In this document: in pieces, positions 12,126-24,099 of the stretch
Layout of the letters: the number at the start of each line of letters is the position of its first letter
Position numbering within the stretch: position 1 is the stretch's first letter
Source: Alitta virens
Taxonomy: Eukaryota > Annelida > Polychaeta > Phyllodocida > Nereididae
DNA length: 64,000 nucleotides
Assembly: GCA_932294295.1 (NCBI GenBank)
Contig: OW028576.1
Span: 24,559,227-24,623,226, forward strand
Reading direction: 5' to 3'
The notes under the pieces: model-generated
What the model saw: the letters and a program-made list of their open reading frames with translations, nothing else
Told to the model about the DNA's origin: nothing
Databases searched by the model: none
Translations under genes and position numbers: made by a program

Positions 12126-13165
12126 CACTGGGTGCATAATTATTATATATTTTAGCCAGTGTGATTTAAAATCATTTTTATTTCCTTGTTGAAGGTGTAC
12201 AGACAACTTGTGCCAATATATTTTGTGCTATAAAATTAATATTTGGTCAAATTTAGGTGTGCATAATTATTATGCAAGTATATTAGTCAGAAATAACCAG
12301 AAAGTTTGATGAAATTTGGAATATATCATTGAATATTGTAAAAAGCATATAAGAAGAGCAGAGCAAACACAAATTTGAAACTGTAATGTATGTACCTTTA
12401 GTTTATGTCGCACGATATCCTCATATACATTTGTATTATACGTATATTTATCCAAACTGCACAAAACATTCAACAATAATATTCCAACATCCTTTTTAGC
12501 TCTTGTTACAATTATTTTTAGCATTTTAGTTAATGAGTTCATATTCACTGCGCAATTGAGGCTATTAGGTACCCAACATAATTCCAAGCATCAAATAGAA
12601 CAGATTTGATCATTTAATAATATCCTGCACAAATGAAAGTTAAATTAAGGACATTCAAGTATATTAATGAATCTGTATTTGAAGTGTCCATCAGTATAAA
12701 ATAGAAAAAATTGCTTTTGCCTATGAAGTTCAGTAAGGTTGGGAAATACATATGTTCCATCAATATTTTTGCGGATCCATTTGTGGATTGTAATAGCAGA
12801 GTTCACCTGATACTTTGACCTATACAGAGTGCATTACTGTTAATCAATGGGTAGGCTCATTTCTAAGGGATTACGCCTAAATGACAAGAGACAAACCCAC
12901 AAACTGTCCAAAATTCATCAATAAGGGTAAGAAAAGGATGTTCATAACGAGGCTGCAGGGGGTCATTTTACCTTCTTAGCCAAAAAACTGGGACTGGAAA
13001 AAATTTACATCGACTTAAAAAGATGTAATCAAAACTGTTTTAGGTGTTGTCTTAGATGTTATTCCATCCCTGTCTTGCTATTCAAGTTATCATTCCGAAA
13101 ATTTTTCCAAAAGTAAAGTGGCAAAAGTGATGCGGTTGTGATTTACATAATAATTATGCTCACTG
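12126..13165. mobile_element. Candidate non-autonomous element with GCATAATTATTAT ends
   Basis: The left end GGGTGCATAATTATTAT (about 12,128) has an inverted counterpart at about 13,145-13,162 (reverse strand GTGAGCATAATTATTAT). A second direct copy (GTGTGCATAATTATTATGC) lies at 12,257. No target duplication is clear. A 105-codon open frame on the minus strand (12,270-12,587) does not resemble a known transposase. Confidence 0.35.
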
Positions 13166-13699
13166 AAATTTCATAAATGTTGCTTTATTTCTCATTAAGC
13201 ATAAGTGATGAGGATTATTTTTGCTATTGTCTAAAGTGTTTGGCTGGGGTAGAGCTTTTTATTCACTGCATACATTGAAGAATAAAGATAAAGAAATTAT
13301 ATCCATGCCAATTCCATTGAGGTAATTGCATTATTACTGTATATTATCAAAGGCATATTCATAATGATTATGACATTTCCTAATTGCAGAAGAAAGGCTA
13401 CAAAAAAGATCATTCAGATTTCAAAGCATCGCCAATCATGATTGGTACGTACTATTCTCTAATATTTTACCTGAAAATACATAGTCTGTGCTGCAGCTAA
13501 ACCCTCAGTGAATCCCACATAGCGCACAGGCACCATTGAAATTGTGAAATGCTCGTCAAACAGGCTGGAGGCAGGCTTTACATTTACATTATCACTCCAT
13601 GAGTTCATATAATTTATTTTCTTGCATAACAAGGGTAATCAGTGTCAATGTCTCCATGCTGTGTCTGAAGCTCAGACAGCTTATATGACCACAACATTT
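13166..13699. other. Gene-free unique DNA
   Basis: Nothing supportable seen. Confidence 0.4.
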
Positions 13700-13912
13700 T
13701 ACCCACTTACCCCATGGGTGGGTCTTTTATTTGCCTCAGCATAGACACTGAGTACAAGACACCTCCAGTTTAATGTCTCATGCGATCGACTTCCAGCTGA
13801 TATGTAGCTCATGAAGAGTAGCAGGGCTGGGGATTAAACCCGGGACCTTAAACAGAGCTGGCCAAAGTAGAATTGGCAAATGTCTTAACCATTAGGCCAC
13901 CCAGCAGCTCAG
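13700..13912 (-). mobile_element. tRNA-derived SINE of a second family
   Basis: On the minus strand the head reads GGTGGCCTAATGGTTAAGAC (A-box region) and GGTCCCGGGTTTAATCCCC (B box), then a body ending in AAAAGACCCACCCATGGGG. The tail is shared with the arm at about 9,995-10,050. Confidence 0.65.
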
Positions 13913-14689
13913 TTAATAAAAATAAACATTCAAACAAATTAGTGGAGTACAAGTTAGCTCAGTGGAGGGATAGAAGCAAGAAAAATGTTAGTTAACTACA
14001 GAATATGGGGGGGGTAATAACTACAAATGTATATATATATATGCTATTGCTAGAGACAGCAAAACTGCACCAGATTCAATGAGTTGTACTGTATTAGCAT
14101 ATGCTCAAATTTTTTTATCAGTATGCAAAGCATGGATTGGTTAAAAATTGACCAAATTAATATAACTTTTAGTTTTTTTTTAACTAAGTGGCATTTACCC
14201 TCACTTTATGTTACTTTCCTCATCATGATTTCTGCCCTTTCTCAAACCGGAAACCATTTTAGTTTTACTCATTAAGTTCATACAATTTCTTTTCTGTGAA
14301 TAACCACAGGTCGCAGAAAAAAGAAACAATTCTCAATCCATGATAAACATTTTTTATCTATATATTTCAAATTACAGATTGATCTATATTGAAAATACAT
14401 AAAAATCTCAAAATTTCAAGCCATCAGTGTAGCAGTACTACAAAATAGTTGTCACAGACCTGTATCTCATTTCTATTGACTAGGCACATGACTGTGTAAG
14501 GAATCAGCATTTATCCAGTGTAAAATCTGTCAGTAGCGATAATTCAATAAAATATCCTGTATAAACTAGTGTAAACCTCACACGAGTTGTGCTACAGGTA
14601 GAAATGCATCAATTTCCATGAAACTGCACATAATATTTTCAAATTTTCTGGGCACCAGCCACACCCTAATATGCGGGGTAGCTCCCAAT
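13913..14689. other. Gene-free unique DNA
   Basis: No gene seen. Contains a G8 run near 14,010 and a short AT dinucleotide run at 14,031-14,042. Confidence 0.5.
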
Positions 14690-15224
14690 TAATTCTCATT
14701 GGTCAATCTGCAATAATTACATTATCATAATGCAGAAGATGATGTTGGATGACAGTTTTCCTGTTTCTGTGTCATATTATAACCAGACATGTTTTTTCAT
14801 TTGAATATTGTTTAGTAACATTGCATTTCTGACATTGTCAGAAGAAATCGAACACTTTCATGAAGAATGAAAATTATTACAATCCTGAAATTACCATGTT
14901 ACAGGAAACCATATATTAACTTGAATTACCTATTAACATGAGAATATTGATGTTCTGACTGAAAGTTATCAATTTGTTAAAAATGCTGAAATTTTTTTTT
15001 TTTTTTTTTAATTTGAAAAAGTTCCTCCATTTATTTATATTTTGTATACACTGTATTTTACAGTGATTTAAATACTTGCACTATAATATTCAAATGCTCC
15101 ATGACCAATCATGCAACTAATCATACAGTTAGTGAGAGCTTAGTTCCTTTAAAATTGAAAAAAATGATTTAATTTATTCCTTTTACAAAAAACATTAGAC
15201 ATAAATTTATTTCTGCTCCTTCAG
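14690..15224 (+). repeat. 5' flank of TLR-B, shared with TLR-C
   Basis: 14,690-14,810 matches 53,225-53,370, and 14,878-14,990 matches 54,290-54,410. In block C a minisatellite and longer tandem units separate these two pieces. The segment ends in a pyrimidine tract and CAG at 15,222-15,224, the splice acceptor for the TLR-B exon. No promoter was identified. Confidence 0.7.
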
Positions 15225-17845
15225 GAAACTTGGCCGTTTGGCTGCTGCTGGTTTATATTTTGGATGGAATCCACCAGGGAGACACAAGTGCTGACACCTG
15301 CTGTAAATACAACACGAATCACACAACATATACTTGCCGAGGGTGTGGAATGAGAGATGTTCCCAAGGAAATAGATGGCAAAGTGACTACCCTTGATTTA
15401 GCTCAGAACAACCTAACATCACTCAAAGACAATGTGTTTTTAAACTTAACAAAATTGATAAACCTGTACTTGAACAACAATCAAATCAGCCACATAAGTC
15501 GAAATGCACTCAGGGGACTGAAAAATCTTAATGAGTTGGATTTGAGAAGAAACAAGTTATGTATCAATGACTCCAAATTCAATGGGATATTTAATGCCAC
15601 ACCACATCTTAAAACTCTGCAAATGGTGAATAATGAATGCAAGGATTTTATTCAAAGTTATCCAGATGAAGCATTTCAGCCATTAAAAAGTTTACAGCAG
15701 CTTTCCATGCGTTTTGTCAAAGATGCAGATCTTGGCCCAGTTTTTGGGGAACTGCACAATCTGAACTATCTGATGATTCTTGGCTCTGATGGTCTTAATA
15801 CTGTTGGAGGTACTTTGGGCTGTGACACTTTTAAGACATTGTCAAATGTGTCTCTGGAAATGTTATCCCTCAGAAATTCTGGCATTACAAAGATTTGTCC
15901 ATATGCTCTCCAACCACTAAAGGAATTGAAGTACCTGAATTTAGCCTGTAATCAGAATTTGCATTACAGCAATATCATTGCTGCTGTTAACAAATTACAA
16001 GAGTCTACACTGCAAACTTTAATCATAGACAGGACAGGAGCAGGAGGAGAAATTGTCCTATCAGAGTACAAATATTCTAGTTCTTGGCATGGCCTGCAAA
16101 ACTGGTCAGCACGGTTCATGAACACAGGACAACTACATATTAGAAATTTTGACTTCTTTCTAAGTTTTCCAGAATTGCGGTATTTTGGATTCCCAGCAAA
16201 TATGATAGGCGTGCACTATACTCCTCAGCATGTGGAGAAACTGATAGAGTTTTTCAACAAGACTAAGATAGAGACCGCTGACTTAAGTTATTTTGGAGAT
16301 GTAGGATTCAGTGAAAAGGAATTTTATGGCAAGTTTTGTGATTCAGATAATATTCATGATGAACCTAATTTATTCTTCCGCAAACGACCAGAAGATGTCT
16401 TCCCATCTATTGCTCCAGAACACAATGATTTCGATCCAGATGCGCCTTATGAAGAAGGTCAATTACTATTGAGAAACATACCATTATCCCTTCGTTATTT
16501 CTATTTTGAACACTTCACATTTGGCATGATGGATGTGTTCCAGTTCCAGTTCAATCCCTTAAATCAACTATCATATGTTAGCATTGCAAATTCAAATTTT
16601 TTTGGACAAATTGAAACGCTGAGAAATATGACCAATTTGCAAATATTGGATGCACGCAAATGTGGTTTTAACACCTTTGCAAGGAAGCCATTGAACTATC
16701 CAAATTTACAGAAACTCTTACTGAATGGAAATAACTTGAGGAATATTGGCACAAAAGAAGCAAAAGTGTCCCCATTTGATTTAATGAGAATGCTTAAGCA
16801 TATTGACCTTGGCAATAACAACATTAATTATATTCAGCAAAGTTCATTCAGAGATCTACCTTTGTTAGAAGTGATAAAATTAAATCAAAATTATCTCACT
16901 ACTCTAAATCTAGACTTAAGTGGATCACCTGCCATCAAAAGCATTGACATTTCTCGAAATTTTATTACTTCAGTAAGTGAGGCTTTCATGCAATCAGTTG
17001 ATGAACTTGTTAATAAACATGAAGTATGGATGGATATGTCCAGAAACAAATTTGATTGCAGTTGCCAGTCTCTATCATTTATCAGGTGGTTCCAGACCAC
17101 TGAAGTACAAATTCAAAGCCGTGATACTATGACATGTGCAGAAGGTAACATGATCGCTGACATAGACATGACTTGGATGACCTTCACATGTTTCATGACA
17201 AGAACACATCTTTCAGTTGTGCTGGCTACACTGGCTCCTACTGCTTTTGTTGTCATTGTTTTAGGACTCATGTACAAGAATCGCTACAGAATCCAATTCC
17301 GATATTATATCATGATAGATCATCTACGGCAAAACAGGAGTGAAGTGCTAAGAACCCGTGGACATGGAAGTTTAGAAGAACTGTGTAGAGATGATACACC
17401 AAATGTGTACATATCTTGTGCTGCTGAAGATACAGCCTGGCTTTATGAAGAAGTTGTACCAAGACTCGAAGATTTATGGGGTTACTCTACTTTTTCACGC
17501 AGACGTGACATTGACATGGGAAACCCTAAGATATCATCAGTTGCTTCCTTACATGCAGCTGCTGTCTGTATGTGTGTGATTACACCTAACTTCTGTGAAG
17601 ATGGTGTTTGTCTTTGGGAGCTTGAAATGATCTTGGCTAAAGGAGAGGAATCAGTTCTTTTCTTATGCAAAGAGCAATTTGATCCGAATGAGCATAAATA
17701 CATCAGTAGAATCACTCATTTCTATAATCATATTGAGTATGGAGAATCTGATTCAGAAAGACAAGTTTGCTGGGACAAACTGAAAAGCTTTATTGAAGTT
17801 AATGTGAATACTGGAATACCTGAATCTGATCCTGTAAGGCTATAG
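15225..17845 (+). CDS. Toll-like receptor copy B
   Basis: Intact large exon of about 873 codons. Order: hydrophobic signal segment (WLLLVYIL), cysteine-rich LRR N-cap, many LRRs (e.g. LDLAQNNLTSL, LYLNNNQISHI), LRR C-cap with DCSCQ and TC pairs (residues about 606-650), transmembrane helix (about 660-684) followed by basic residues, and a TIR domain (about 720-850). The exon has no in-frame ATG near its start and begins after CAG at 15,224, so the initiator must be in an upstream exon I could not locate. The TIR is divergent: box 1 is NVYISCAAED, box 2 RDIDMG, and there is no clear FW box 3. It differs from TLR-A mostly in the middle of the ectodomain. The 3' untranslated region is interrupted 53 bases after the stop by the Polinton. 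Confidence 0.92.
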
Positions 17846-17892
17846 AGTCACATTGATTAGGTTTCTCTTGTTGAGATGGGGTAAGGTACATG

Positions 17893-17898
17893 ATTAAG
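17893..17898. repeat. Left target-site duplication ATTAAG
   Basis: ATTAAG directly precedes the Polinton and recurs directly after it at 40,036-40,041. Six bases is the known Polinton duplication length. TLR-A (4,094-4,099) and TLR-C (55,640-55,645) have a single copy. Confidence 0.95.
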
Positions 17899-18021
17899 AG
17901 TAGTATAGGCTTCACCATGCAGACTATCGCATACAGCAGGTGGCGCTACTGTTGTACTGTGAGGTGCTGCCACCACACATCAGCCAGTTATGTGAGGTGC
18001 TGCCACCATGCTGTGTATATA
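17899..18021 (+). repeat. Left terminal inverted repeat of the Polinton
   Basis: About 123 bases match the reverse complement of 39,913-40,035 with a handful of mismatches; weaker similarity extends further inward. It starts with AG, as is usual for the family. It contains two direct copies of GAGGTGCTGCCACCA about 33 bases apart. A 67-codon open frame crossing it is not a gene. Confidence 0.93.
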
Positions 18022-18679
18022 CGCATTATATATGTATTTATCAAAGTTATATGTGTACACATGTGTAATCAAGGGATCCTAATTAATATATGATTAATTA
18101 GTTGCAGATATTTTACAGGTTTTATTAATAAAAGTTTCAGAGGTGTAAGCATGTGCAAGACTAATTATTGATGTTAATTAAAAACATTAATTATTATCAT
18201 AATGTCTTAATGAAAGATTTTGATGAAGATTTGATTGGCCATAATTTGTACAATGATACACAATTATATGCATTGTAGTGTTCACTGATATATATTTAAA
18301 CCCTTCATATAACATCATGGTGTTGCACAATTTGGTACATCTAATGTTATTATCACAGAGTGAGGGGGCTGGAAATAGATAGAATTTCTTTCATTTGCAG
18401 ATGGCCATGTTTTTTAAGGTAATAAAAGAAGTGCTATTTAATTGTAGCTTTTCTAGACATTGTATTCTTAACAATATAAACCGCACAGTAAGCCTTAATG
18501 TGTTTATATGTAAAATCACATGTTAAGAGTTGTGTTACAACTGTACACAGTTGCAACTTTAGTTGTATCAGTGAGAGGACGCCACCAGTTCTAAATGGGT
18601 TAAAATTTTAACTGGGGCAGCATGTGTAGTTTTTCTGAGTGAGTAGCATAATACACATGTTAAAACTTCACGGCTAACC
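18022..18679. other. Gene-free leader of the Polinton left arm
   Basis: AT-rich; no coding sequence. It holds the presumed promoter of the first rightward gene, but no motif can be assigned confidently. Confidence 0.5.
18127..18132 (+). promoter_or_regulatory. First polyadenylation signal downstream of TLR-B, inside the Polinton
   Basis: AATAAA at 18,127 is the first such hexamer downstream of the TLR-B stop. Because the insertion displaced the native signal by 22 kb, TLR-B transcripts would probably end here. Inferred from position only. Confidence 0.35.
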
Positions 18680-19336
18680 ATGGCGCACAGTCGACAACAT
18701 TGTCCAACACAGTCTGACATTGATACCTCTGAAATAAGTGAAATGAGCTACCAAATTCTGCAACTGGACATTAATGAAAACAAGGGAGCCGCACGTTTCT
18801 ATGATATCTACAGTGATCCAAGAGTTTCAAGCAGTTTCTTCAGTGATGAAGTGTGGGAAAACAGTGATATAACTATAACAACGGAGCTCCAGAAAGAAAA
18901 TCCTGACACCTGTGTAATTCTAGAAGAATTGAAGGAACTCATAGGTGAGACTGTGGATTTCCAGAGATTTTTGGCAAGCCGTGATCCACCACAACTACCA
19001 CCTTTATCAGAAGATGCTAAGACATGCGTGTGCAAGCGAGAAATAACACCTGAAAGACAAACATACTTGCCTTCAATGTCTAGAGCCGATACGTTCTTGA
19101 CAGTTTCAATGAATCTGCAAGCTTTTCCTGAAGATCCAGACCTGTGCTTTCCGTGTAACCTTCTAAATACTGTGACGGTGTTCTTGTACATAGACCAGCA
19201 CAAGAGAGCAAAGAACGATTTTGTGTTTCACTGTACAATGTACCAATGTGACATCATATTTCTTTGTAATGGTCAGTTTTATACTGTACCCTTTTTGATA
19301 ATAATAAAAGAAATAAAACACAAAAAAAAAGCGTGA
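18680..19336 (+). CDS. Polinton orphan gene, left arm
   Basis: 218-codon open frame starting at an ATG in good context (ACCATGG). I do not recognise a family. The N-terminal part is acidic and polar, with ELQKENPDTCVILEELKEL suggesting a helix. There is a CVC pair near residue 114, and a hydrophobic C-terminal stretch. The last part, ending in a lysine-rich tail encoded by an A-run, may be untranslated or a read-through into AT-rich DNA, so the true 3' end or an intron may lie earlier. As first gene after the left repeat it could be an early or regulatory gene. That is inference from position. Confidence 0.5.
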   Translation: MAHSRQHCPTQSDIDTSEISEMSYQILQLDINENKGAARFYDIYSDPRVSSSFFSDEVWENSDITITTELQKENPDTCVILEELKELIGETVDFQRFLASRDPPQLPPLSEDAKTCVCKREITPERQTYLPSMSRADTFLTVSMNLQAFPEDPDLCFPCNLLNTVTVFLYIDQHKRAKNDFVFHCTMYQCDIIFLCNGQFYTVPFLIIIKEIKHKKKA

Positions 19337-19700
19337 GGACAACTCATGTTGGGGCTTCTAAACAATGACTAATCAACTGAGCAAGCGTGCTACATGGTGT
19401 CACGTGGCAGTACCAGAGTTCAAACATGCCAGCATCATGAGGTTTTGTTTCAAAAGCATCAAAGGTTAAGGACTTTTCGACCCCATACCTCAAATCAACT
19501 GTTAAGCACTGTATTGTGTTTAGTTAAAATAAAAGAAGGCTTGTAGACAGCACGTGCTGAGAGCGTTCATACAATGAGCAACCAAATGAGCACACGTATA
19601 ACTTTGTGTTATGTTGTGACACTAGTGCTCAAACACAATAGCATCATGAGGTGTTGTGTTTCAAAATCACCAAAGGTCAAAAAACGTTTCTTTCCCCCTC
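19337..19700 (+). repeat. Diverged direct repeat upstream of the polymerase gene
   Basis: Two units of roughly 150 bases (about 19,340-19,480 and 19,550-19,690) share the phrases GAGCAAGCGTG / GAGCACACGTA, GCATCATGAGG, TTTCAAAA and ACCAAAGGTCA / TCAAAGGTTA. No gene. It could hold promoter or origin elements for the polymerase; that is speculation. Confidence 0.5.
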
Positions 19701-19865
19701 AAAAATCAAATGATGATAGCGGGAACCTCAAAAATGTACACATTCTATTGGTAATAAATTAAAACAAGGACCCCCCTTTTTCGAGGACTTACCATTGGCC
19801 ATTGAGTTTTGGCGCGGTTTTCTATCTACACCCAAAAAACAACCACTTTTTCGCATGTGGCAAAG

Positions 19866-22800
19866 ATGGCTGAACCTCCTGGTAAGAAAAGGAGGAATGT
19901 TTCAACCAGTAGCGATGATGATCAAAATGACAGGAAGCCATACGTTATCGAAAGAATTAATGAGAGAAGAGCCAGACGTTATGATGTCGAAGAAATTACG
20001 TTTAGGGCGAAATTTGATGAGAACCTTCAAGGTCAAAAATTGCTGGATGTTACAGACGACCTACACAATATGTTTGAAGACATTCTGGAGAATGTGAATG
20101 CTAATCATGTCAACAGTAACGACAGAACAAGACTCTCCATTAGACATGCTGGTCTTGATAGGGAGATTTTCATACACTGTCAACCCCAGCACAATATAAC
20201 TGCCGACGTCATCATGGAAAGGTTAGTGTAAAATGTCAAAATATATATATATGTTTTTTGAGCGATATTACAAGATCATGCTTCTATTGTTCTATTTCAT
20301 TGTGTTTTCTTGTTAAAATTTAGAGTGGGTGCCGTTTTGCAGTCAAACCAAAGTCTGAACATAGATGAGTCTTTCATGGTGGATGTGGGTATAATGCATG
20401 ATGCAGAGGCTGGGGGCGGTGGCGATGGTTCAGCGCGCCGAAAAGCCATTACCAATACAGACACCACTTCGGAAGATTGCTCAATTAAGAAAAAAAGATC
20501 AATGGTTTTCATACCCGATGTTGAAGGTGAATATCTGTGTGCAGGTAGGGCTATAGTAACATGTATGGCCAAACTGAAAAACATGAACAAAAAAGAGTAC
20601 AACATGATTATTAGTCATAGAAATGTCCACAGTGCCAATCCTAAGTCTCAAAGAATGAGGGCTATTAGATTGTACCTAGATACAGGAATGTCAATGCGTA
20701 GGGCTGTACCTGTTACAGAACTCAGTAGATTTGAAAAAAAACTAGGTATACAAATTGTTGTCATTTCTGGGGACATGGGTAACACTGTGATTTACAAAGG
20801 CTTCAAGGTCATGAAAGACAAGATATTTCTTTATTTGAAAGACCAACATTACCATAGTATTGTCAACATCAAAGGTTTTTATGTCAACAAGAAGTTGTGT
20901 CAGCAGTGTCTCACAACATATGCCAGGAAAGTTAAACACTCGTGTAGATTTATGTGCAAAACTTGCGGGGAACAAGTGTGTATGTTTGGTGAGGACTCTT
21001 TAGCCTGCCCAGACTGTAACATGGTGTGCCGCAACGCCAAGTGCTACCTTTTACACAAGGAGACCAGGGAGTACAAAATTGGTGCAAAGAAAGGCGAAGA
21101 ACGCCTATCACTTTGTGACACTTTTCACAGATGTAAAAAGTGCACAAAAATTATCGATAAGACAAAGAGAGACTTTAAATCTCATATCTGTGGCGAGTGG
21201 TTCTGCAGATGCTGTGGTGAATATGTGTTACTACAGAATTAAGAAACCTAAGATCACGTCGGGAAGGTTCCTTTATTATGATTTTGAAACGTGTCAAGAT
21301 ACAGTCATACAATGTGAAAATGGTTACACTTGCAAATCTCTTCCTAACTGTCCTGACTGTCACCCAAATCAACTGTGTGCAAAGTGTCGAAAATGTGTCA
21401 ACTGTAAAAGGAGTTATTGCGGTTTACAGAGACATTTGCCTAACTACCTTGTCTGCCAGTCAGCATGTGACACATGTCAAGATGACCCTTTCAAACACGA
21501 TTCGCTCTGTGAGAACTGCGGTGACAGGTGTTCAAAGTGTGGAACACGTGACAAAGACAGTTTCACCAAACCATTGTGCACCAATGGTTTGTGTGGCATG
21601 CGCGAACGTGTGTTTAAAGGTATGGACACATGCCGTGATTTCTGTCAATGGCTGATTACACCCCAGCACAAAGGTATGGTTGTAATTGCACACAACTCAA
21701 AAGCTTTTGACAACCATTTCATTCTCAACCACTGCGTTGAAAATGGTATATTTCCAGATGTTACTTACACCGGTTCAAAAATTATGACCATGACCATAGG
21801 CGAGGGTGTAGACCTCCGATTTATTGACAGTTTAAACTTCTTACCCATGGCCCTAAGAAAGTTGCCACAGGCTCTCAATCTCGGCCAAGAGTTAATGAAA
21901 GGGCAGTTTCCACATTTCCTTAACACAAAGGACAACTGGAACCTTGTGTCAGCCACACACCCGGCACCGCATTTGTACGGGGCAGACCACATGAGTGTTA
22001 AAGATCGAGCAGATTTCATGGCTTGGCATAGTGGTGTAAAGACTAAAGAGTTCGATTTCCAGAAGGAAATTTTAGCCTATACACGTTCAGATGTATCCAT
22101 CCTGAGGGAAGCGTGCGTAAAATTTCGTAATCTGATCAGACAAATTACAACACTTGAAGGGTCAGCAGTGCAAGGCGTTGACCCCTTTGCGCACGCCACA
22201 ATTGCATCCAGTGCCATGCAGATCATTAGACAGCTGATGCTGTACGAGGAGCACGATGTTGAACTAGTTGATGGTCGAGGTGTTCTGAAAAGGGGCAGTT
22301 GGGTTTTTGAGGGTGAACCCGTTGACACAGTAATGATAGCTGAGACAAAATTTGTCAAGTCACCCATACCACAGATACCAGCAAGGGGTTATGGGCGACA
22401 TACCAATGACAGCAATAAAGCCATAGTGTGGTTGGAATGGGTGGCTCATAAAAACCAGCGGAAGATCAAACATTCCAGAAATGGTGGTGAACACCGTATC
22501 CCCGGCACACGTTTTAGTGTGGACGGTTTTCATGAGGAGTCACAAAAGGTGTATGAATTTTTTGGTTGCCGTTTTCACGGGCACCACTGTATGAAAGACC
22601 GACAGAAGATCTATGACCCCCGGACAAACTCCAGTTTAGAAAGCCTGTATGAGAGAACAATGCTGAGACTTCAGCAGATCCGTAGCATGGGCTACAGCAC
22701 AGTGGTTATGTGGGAATGTGAATTTGACGCCATGCTAAAATCAAACAGCGAGCTATAGGCGTTTGCCTCAAAATGTGACACTGTCACGCCTCTGAAAATC

Positions 22801-24099
22801 CGCGATTCGTTCTTTGGAGGACGCGTGTCACCAGTGAAGCTTTTCTATGAGGCTCTGGAAGATGAAAAGATCCGTTATCTAGACGTGACCTCGTTATACC
22901 CCTTTATAACGCTTTCTGGGCATTACCCTACCAATCATTGTGATATTATAACAAATCATGATGATTTTGACTACACCCTCGAGAGTTACTACGGCCTAGT
23001 TAAACTCAAGGTTCTCCCACCCCGCAAACTGTACATTCCAGTTCTACCCGTCCGTTGCGGTGGCAAGCTTAAGTTCCCCCTGTGTTCAAAATGTTCACGG
23101 ACGGAGACATCGCGACCCTGCAAGTGTTCAGATGCGGACAGAGCTATAACTGGCACATGGACCACTGAAGAGGTCAAGGCAGCAGTGCAGGCGGGTTACA
23201 AGGTTGTTAAAATTTATGAAGTGTATCACTTCTCGGAGACCAGCATGGACGATGGTTGCCCTGGCAACATTTTTGAAGAATACGTAAAAATGTTCCTGAA
23301 GGTTAAGCAGGAGGCGTCAGGCTACCCCAACTGGGTCGTTTCAGAGGATGATAAAGACAGATACCTTGAAAATTACAGAGAAAAACAGGGTATTTCTCTG
23401 GAAAAGGACAATGTCCAATACAATGCTTCTCTGAGACTTATTTCTAAACTGTATGCAAATTCTGCGTGGGGAAAGTTTGTACAGAGATCCAACATGGGGC
23501 AGACAATGTATGTCAAAAGCTGCGCTGATCTTGCAAAAGTGCGCAATGACCCCACAAAGAGCGTTACAAATTTTCACATCATTACAGATGAATACATAGT
23601 GTTAGAATTCAAAAACGCTGACACGTTTGAGGAAGAGAGCACTTTCACTAATGAAATAATTGGTACATTCACCACATCTCTAGCACGACTGCACTTGTTG
23701 AAAATTTTGCAAAAAACGGGTGAAGACACCTTGTACTTCGACACCGATAGTGTAATTTTTAGAGAGAAGAACAATCACGAAACTCTCCATGTGGGGGACC
23801 TTTTAGGTGAACTGACAGATGAACTGCCAAGAGGTCAGTACATCAAAACATTCCTGTCTTCAGGCCCCAAGAGTTACTGTTACAAACAGAACGATGACAC
23901 GTGCGTTACCAAAATCAAAGGTATAACTTTGAACCATACCAATAACATGATAATTGACTTTGATGTGATGAAAGACATTGTCATAGGTCGTCAACAAATT
24001 GTCAAACTCCCTGTAGCCAGTCAGATCTCAAGGGTTAAACATATGGGGATAATATACAACAGACCCCAGTCCAAAATATTTAGAAAGGTCTTCACTTAA
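19866..24099 (+). CDS. Protein-primed family B DNA polymerase, broken twice
   Basis: Replicates the element from its ends using a protein primer (known for the family). The first ATG is at 19,866. A GT-AG intron at 20,222-20,323 joins exon 1 in frame to 20,324. The N-terminal region has zinc-ribbon cysteine pairs (CQQC, CKTC, CPDC). The exonuclease half has Exo I DFET (about 21,282), Exo II NSKAFDNHF (about 21,697) and Exo III YTRSD (about 22,080). An embedded nuclease-like segment ending HGHHC follows. The palm half has motif A DVTSLYP, motif B KLYANSAWG and motif C YFDTDS. Breaks: a frame change near 21,220-21,240 and an in-frame TAG at 22,756-22,758. An extra cysteine-rich block of about 80 residues follows Exo I. 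All catalytic motifs are present, so decay looks recent. Confidence 0.93.

Noticed and set aside
17890..18093. 67-codon open frame at the left Polinton end
   Set aside because: Crosses the insertion junction and the terminal repeat.
21215..21245. Short intron explaining the polymerase frame change
   Set aside because: A TACTACAG acceptor exists, but no donor at a credible distance keeps the zinc-ribbon and exonuclease parts together.
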